Positions 32,318 through 35,094 of a stretch of DNA of 35,094 bases are shown piece by piece. How positions within the stretch are numbered: the first letter of the stretch is position 1; the number at the start of each line of letters is the position of its first letter. A program made the translations under genes and the position numbers. The notes beneath the pieces were generated by a model that searched no databases, was not told where the DNA came from, and was given only the letters and a program-made list of their open reading frames with translations. This DNA is from Bacteroidota bacterium (GTDB lineage Bacteria; Bacteroidota; Bacteroidia; Chitinophagales; Saprospiraceae), in contig JAKQJD010000188.1 in NCBI GenBank assembly GCA_029561355.1, positions 1 through 35,094 on the forward strand, in the 5' to 3' direction.

Positions 32318-34147
32318 ATGAAAAAGCAATTTTTACCCCTCCTGCTCACTATGTGCGCCATATTCGATCTGAGCGCACAGTGCCACACACTCACACTTCC
32401 GTACGGCGTGGTACAAACCGACATCAGCCGCGGATACAAGATTATTGCCGCACAGGACGGCACTTTTGTGATAGCGGGCGAATGGAACGACGAAGCCTTT
32501 CTGATGAAAGTAAATGCCCAGGGAGAACAGCTGATTCTGAAAAAATTCGGCGCCCAGATCGGCGGACAATCTACCTTCCACGATGTGGTAGATGCTCCCG
32601 ACGGCGGGTTTGTTGCGGTCGGCCAATGCGACAACTGCACCGTTCCTGAAGACTCGATGTTGAAAGTCATCGTCATCAAAACCGACGCTAATCTTCAAAT
32701 CGATGCCGGAATCGGTGTGAAAAAATTCGGTTCCGCTACGGATGGCACTTCAACAACCCAAAACGAACGATATGAGCCGGTCATAACGCGCACCGGAAAT
32801 ACCTACACGCTGGCAGCCGGTGTAAAAGTGGGCGCCGGCCTGAATCCGCAAAATACTGTGATCACGCGTTTGTCGGAAAACCTCGATCCCGTTTGGGAAA
32901 AAATGTACAACCTCGGTTTTTTCGAAATTCCGTACGACATCGTAGCAACCGGCGACGGGTTCATTTTGCCCGTCAACCGTGCTTTTTTGCCGCAGGCCGT
33001 TTTGTTGAAAATTGACCCCGACGGAAACATGTTGTGGAACAAACCTTTCACCATCGACCCTGCCCGCAATGTGGTGTACCTTCCTGCCACCCATGAGGTG
33101 GTGGTGATAGGGGAGCGGACCGACATGCCCAACAACCGCGACGCATTTATGATGCGTTTCGATGCAGCCACCGGCGCTGCCCTCGATTCCCTGCGCTGGG
33201 GCGAGCCGCTGGGCGACGAAGGCCAGGACGTGCAACTGCTGGGAAATGGCGACCTGCTGGCCGGCGTGCGCACCAACCTGCCCAACCCGTTCGGCATTTA
33301 CGGCACCTCCAGAATATACCGCATTCAGGCGCATCCCTTACAGGTGTTGTGTTATGAAAATATTCCCAATCCCGACAACATTACCAACGTGTTGCTGACC
33401 AGCATCGTGCCGCTCAGCACGCAGGGAAAGGATTATGCCGTGACGGGTATCCGGGGATTCAACAACCGCACTTTTTTTCACTTGCGGGAAGACTGTGAAA
33501 TCAATTACCAGTCGGCCGCCATTTGTGCAGGTGAAACCTTCACTTTGCCGGACGGGCAAACGGTTAGCCTGGCGGGTATTTATCAAAGCACCCTCAACGG
33601 GATTCACGGCTGCGATAGCCTGGTGCAAACCAGCGTGACAATCAGCACCCCCGTAGAGGCCGACAGCGTAGAAATACATGCCGATACCGGTTCGGGCAAC
33701 GGCAGCATTAGCCTGCAACTGGTGAGTGGCGGTACGGCGCCGTACACGTTCCTTTGGAGCACCGGTGCTACCGGAAATGCAATCGGCGGGCTTGCAACCG
33801 GCAATTATTCGGTAACGCTGTCGGATGCTGCCGGGTGCCCGGCGGTTTTTTCGTTTGCCGTTGACCTGGAAGTCGCCACCAGTGCGCCGCAGATTTATTT
33901 CAATTTTACCGTTTATCCCAATCCGTTTGCAGAAAATCTACAGGTGCTTCTGGAAATGGAAAATGCAACGGGAGCCGATTATTCATGCAGGCTTATTGAT
34001 ACGAACGGGCGGGTGTGTACGACTTTCCGCTTGCAGCATGGAGTAAAGCACAGCGTGGAAACGGATCGCCTGCCTTCAGGAGTGTATGGGCTGCAATTGA
34101 TTGAAAATGAAAAGGTTGCCATTCAGCAGGTTGTTGTGAAAATTTGA
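32318..34147 (+). CDS. Secreted beta-propeller-like protein with SprB repeat and T9SS sorting domain
   Basis: 609 residues. Signal peptide 1-20 (ending DLSAQ). Residues about 30-390 are repeated beta-rich blades with aromatic/Gly/Asp patterns (GYKIIAAQDGTFVIAGEW, DVVDAPDGGFVAVGQCDNC, DIVATGDGFILPV, DVQLLGNGDLLAGVR), resembling a propeller. Residues 400-450 contain CAGETFTLPDGQTVSLAGIY and GCDSLVQTSV, common in Bacteroidota surface proteins. Residues about 470-515 are a SprB-type repeat (GGTAPYTFLWSTGATGNAIG). Residues 526-609 are a T9SS type A sorting domain (FTVYPNPFAENLQV ... SGVYGLQLI). It should be secreted or surface-attached through the T9SS. A role in adhesion or gliding is possible but not shown. 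Confidence 0.87.
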   Translation: MKKQFLPLLLTMCAIFDLSAQCHTLTLPYGVVQTDISRGYKIIAAQDGTFVIAGEWNDEAFLMKVNAQGEQLILKKFGAQIGGQSTFHDVVDAPDGGFVAVGQCDNCTVPEDSMLKVIVIKTDANLQIDAGIGVKKFGSATDGTSTTQNERYEPVITRTGNTYTLAAGVKVGAGLNPQNTVITRLSENLDPVWEKMYNLGFFEIPYDIVATGDGFILPVNRAFLPQAVLLKIDPDGNMLWNKPFTIDPARNVVYLPATHEVVVIGERTDMPNNRDAFMMRFDAATGAALDSLRWGEPLGDEGQDVQLLGNGDLLAGVRTNLPNPFGIYGTSRIYRIQAHPLQVLCYENIPNPDNITNVLLTSIVPLSTQGKDYAVTGIRGFNNRTFFHLREDCEINYQSAAICAGETFTLPDGQTVSLAGIYQSTLNGIHGCDSLVQTSVTISTPVEADSVEIHADTGSGNGSISLQLVSGGTAPYTFLWSTGATGNAIGGLATGNYSVTLSDAAGCPAVFSFAVDLEVATSAPQIYFNFTVYPNPFAENLQVLLEMENATGADYSCRLIDTNGRVCTTFRLQHGVKHSVETDRLPSGVYGLQLIENEKVAIQQVVVKI

Positions 34148-34234
34148 ATAGGTTCACAAAAATGATAAACTTATATCGGCTCTAAACAAAAAACGATGGC
34201 CTCTTGCTCCCTGTTAATTTCGGACTTATCTCGT

Positions 34235-34242
34235 TACTTTTG
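34235..34242 (+). promoter_or_regulatory. Candidate -7 box for cydA
   Basis: TACTTTTG is a full match to TAnnTTTG, 18 bases before the ATG. No clear TTTG is found 17-20 bases upstream. Confidence 0.45.
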
Positions 34243-34260
34243 CCGGAAATCCTCTCTGAC

Positions 34261-35094
34261 ATGGACGTTGAGTTTTTGGCACGACTGCAATTTGCGTTCA
34301 CCATTGCGTTCCACTACATCTACCCTCCGCTGAGTATCGGCTTGGGCATGATGCTCATTTTTCTGGAAGGCATGTTCCTCCGTACGGGCGACAAGCAATA
34401 CGAGCACCTGACCCGTTTCTGGATCAAAATTTTCGCACTCATTTTTGGTATCGGCGTAGCGACAGGCATCGTCATGGAATTCGAATTCGGCACCAACTGG
34501 GCCACCTATTCGCGTTACGTGGGCGATATTTTCGGGTCGGCGCTGGCGGCGGAAGGCATTTTCGCGTTCGCGCTGGAATCCGGATTTCTCGGGGTGCTGC
34601 TATTCGGCTGGAACCGGGTGAGCCCGCGGGTGCACTTTTTTTCGACAATTATGGTGGCTTTGGGTTCCATGTTTTCTGCCATTTGGATTGTGGTGGCCAA
34701 TTCGTGGATGCAGACGCCGGCAGGATATCGCATCGAAGGAGAGGGCGTACACGCCCGGGCTGTGGTGACCGATTTCTGGGCCATGGTGTTCAATCCGTCT
34801 TCCATGGACCGCCTGCTGCACGTCATACTGGGCGCTTTCCTGGCCGGTTCGTTTCTGGTGCTCAGCGTACACGCCTGGTATCTGGTGAAAGGCCGGTTTC
34901 TGCAAATGTCGGAAAAGGCGTTTCGGGTGGCCCTGATCTTTGCTACGGCCGCCGCGCTCACGCAACTGTTCAGCGGGCACCGCTCGGCCAAACTGATCGC
35001 CGAATACCAGCCCGCCAAACTGGCCGCTTTCGAAGGCCATTACGACAGCCTCGCCGTGGCCGATATGTACCTGTTCGGTTGGGTAAATGATAAA
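34261..35094 (+). CDS. cydA: Cytochrome bd ubiquinol oxidase subunit I CydA (5' part)
   Basis: 278 residues are visible; the gene runs off the window without a stop. Cytochrome bd oxidises quinol and reduces oxygen to water with high affinity. Seen: [23 protein letters not shown] with H18 (high-spin heme ligand), [42 protein letters not shown]98 and E106 in [14 protein letters not shown] (proton path), [10 protein letters not shown], and H187 in [10 protein letters not shown], the position of a low-spin heme b558 ligand. Helices follow the CydA pattern. cydB is expected downstream, outside the window. Confidence 0.96.
   Translation, partial: MDVEFLARLQFAFTIAFHYIYPPLSIGLGMMLIFLEGMFLRTGDKQYEHLTRFWIKIFALIFGIGVATGIVMEFEFGTNWATYSRYVGDIFGSALAAEGIFAFALESGFLGVLLFGWNRVSPRVHFFSTIMVALGSMFSAIWIVVANSWMQTPAGYRIEGEGVHARAVVTDFWAMVFNPSSMDRLLHVILGAFLAGSFLVLSVHAWYLVKGRFLQMSEKAFRVALIFATAAALTQLFSGHRSAKLIAEYQPAKLAAFEGHYDSLAVADMYLFGWVNDK

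Overview
The window is a 35 kb chromosomal segment of a Bacteroidota bacterium, most likely of the Saprospiria/Chitinophagia side of the phylum. Supporting signs are a GldN gliding/type IX secretion (T9SS) protein, two secreted proteins ending in T9SS type A sorting domains, a TonB receptor (STN plus carboxypeptidase-like domain) followed by a DUF4249 lipoprotein, a LytS/LytTR two-component pair, a bifunctional HisB, and promoter-like TTTG-N18-TAnnTTTG sequences. No rRNA, tRNA, CRISPR array, phage or transposase gene was found. The exact lineage is an inference.

Layout. 1-6 kb: secreted TPR-like protein, LytS-type kinase, LytTR regulator, a membrane DUF6544-like protein and a GH30 glycosidase lipoprotein. 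6-13.9 kb: acyl-CoA dehydrogenase, GMC oxidoreductase, small membrane protein, lipoprotein, MFS sugar porter, TMEM175-like channel. 13.9-18.7 kb: TcdA, CTP synthase, LipB, and two conserved hypothetical proteins. 18.8-21 kb: four-helix-bundle (S23) protein, GldN, GmhB-like phosphatase. 21.2-24.8 kb: hisB-hisH-hisA-hisF. 25.2-34.1 kb: GNAT acetyltransferase, a large T9SS protein with dockerin-like and cohesin-like regions, TonB receptor plus DUF4249 lipoprotein, and a second T9SS protein. 34.26 kb to the end: CydA, cut by the window edge.

The outstanding feature is between the genes. About nineteen intergenic regions are filled, often from stop codon to the next start codon, by long imperfect palindromes. 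Each arm is a tandem array of a short unit (7-11 bp in most cases), and the unit differs between loci: TTTATGGG, GTGAGAGG, GTGCGAAGTC, AGTTATC, GGTTGATGA, GTGTTTGG and others. The plan is constant: G-rich tandem arm, short unique loop, complementary C-rich tandem arm. The elements occur between co-directional, convergent and divergent genes, so they are not simply terminators. Several families recur with conserved cores or loops, some are nested or chimeric, and several reach into coding regions and supply the stop codon. One copy carries a four-helix-bundle (S23/IVS-type) gene inside its loop, an arrangement like 23S rRNA intervening sequences. This is the best candidate for an undescribed system in the window.

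How the genes work together: four his genes make the middle of histidine biosynthesis. GldN and the two sorting-domain proteins belong to T9SS export. The TonB receptor and DUF4249 protein look like one outer-membrane uptake unit. The remaining genes are housekeeping (CTP, lipoate, tRNA modification, respiration) or isolated metabolic genes.
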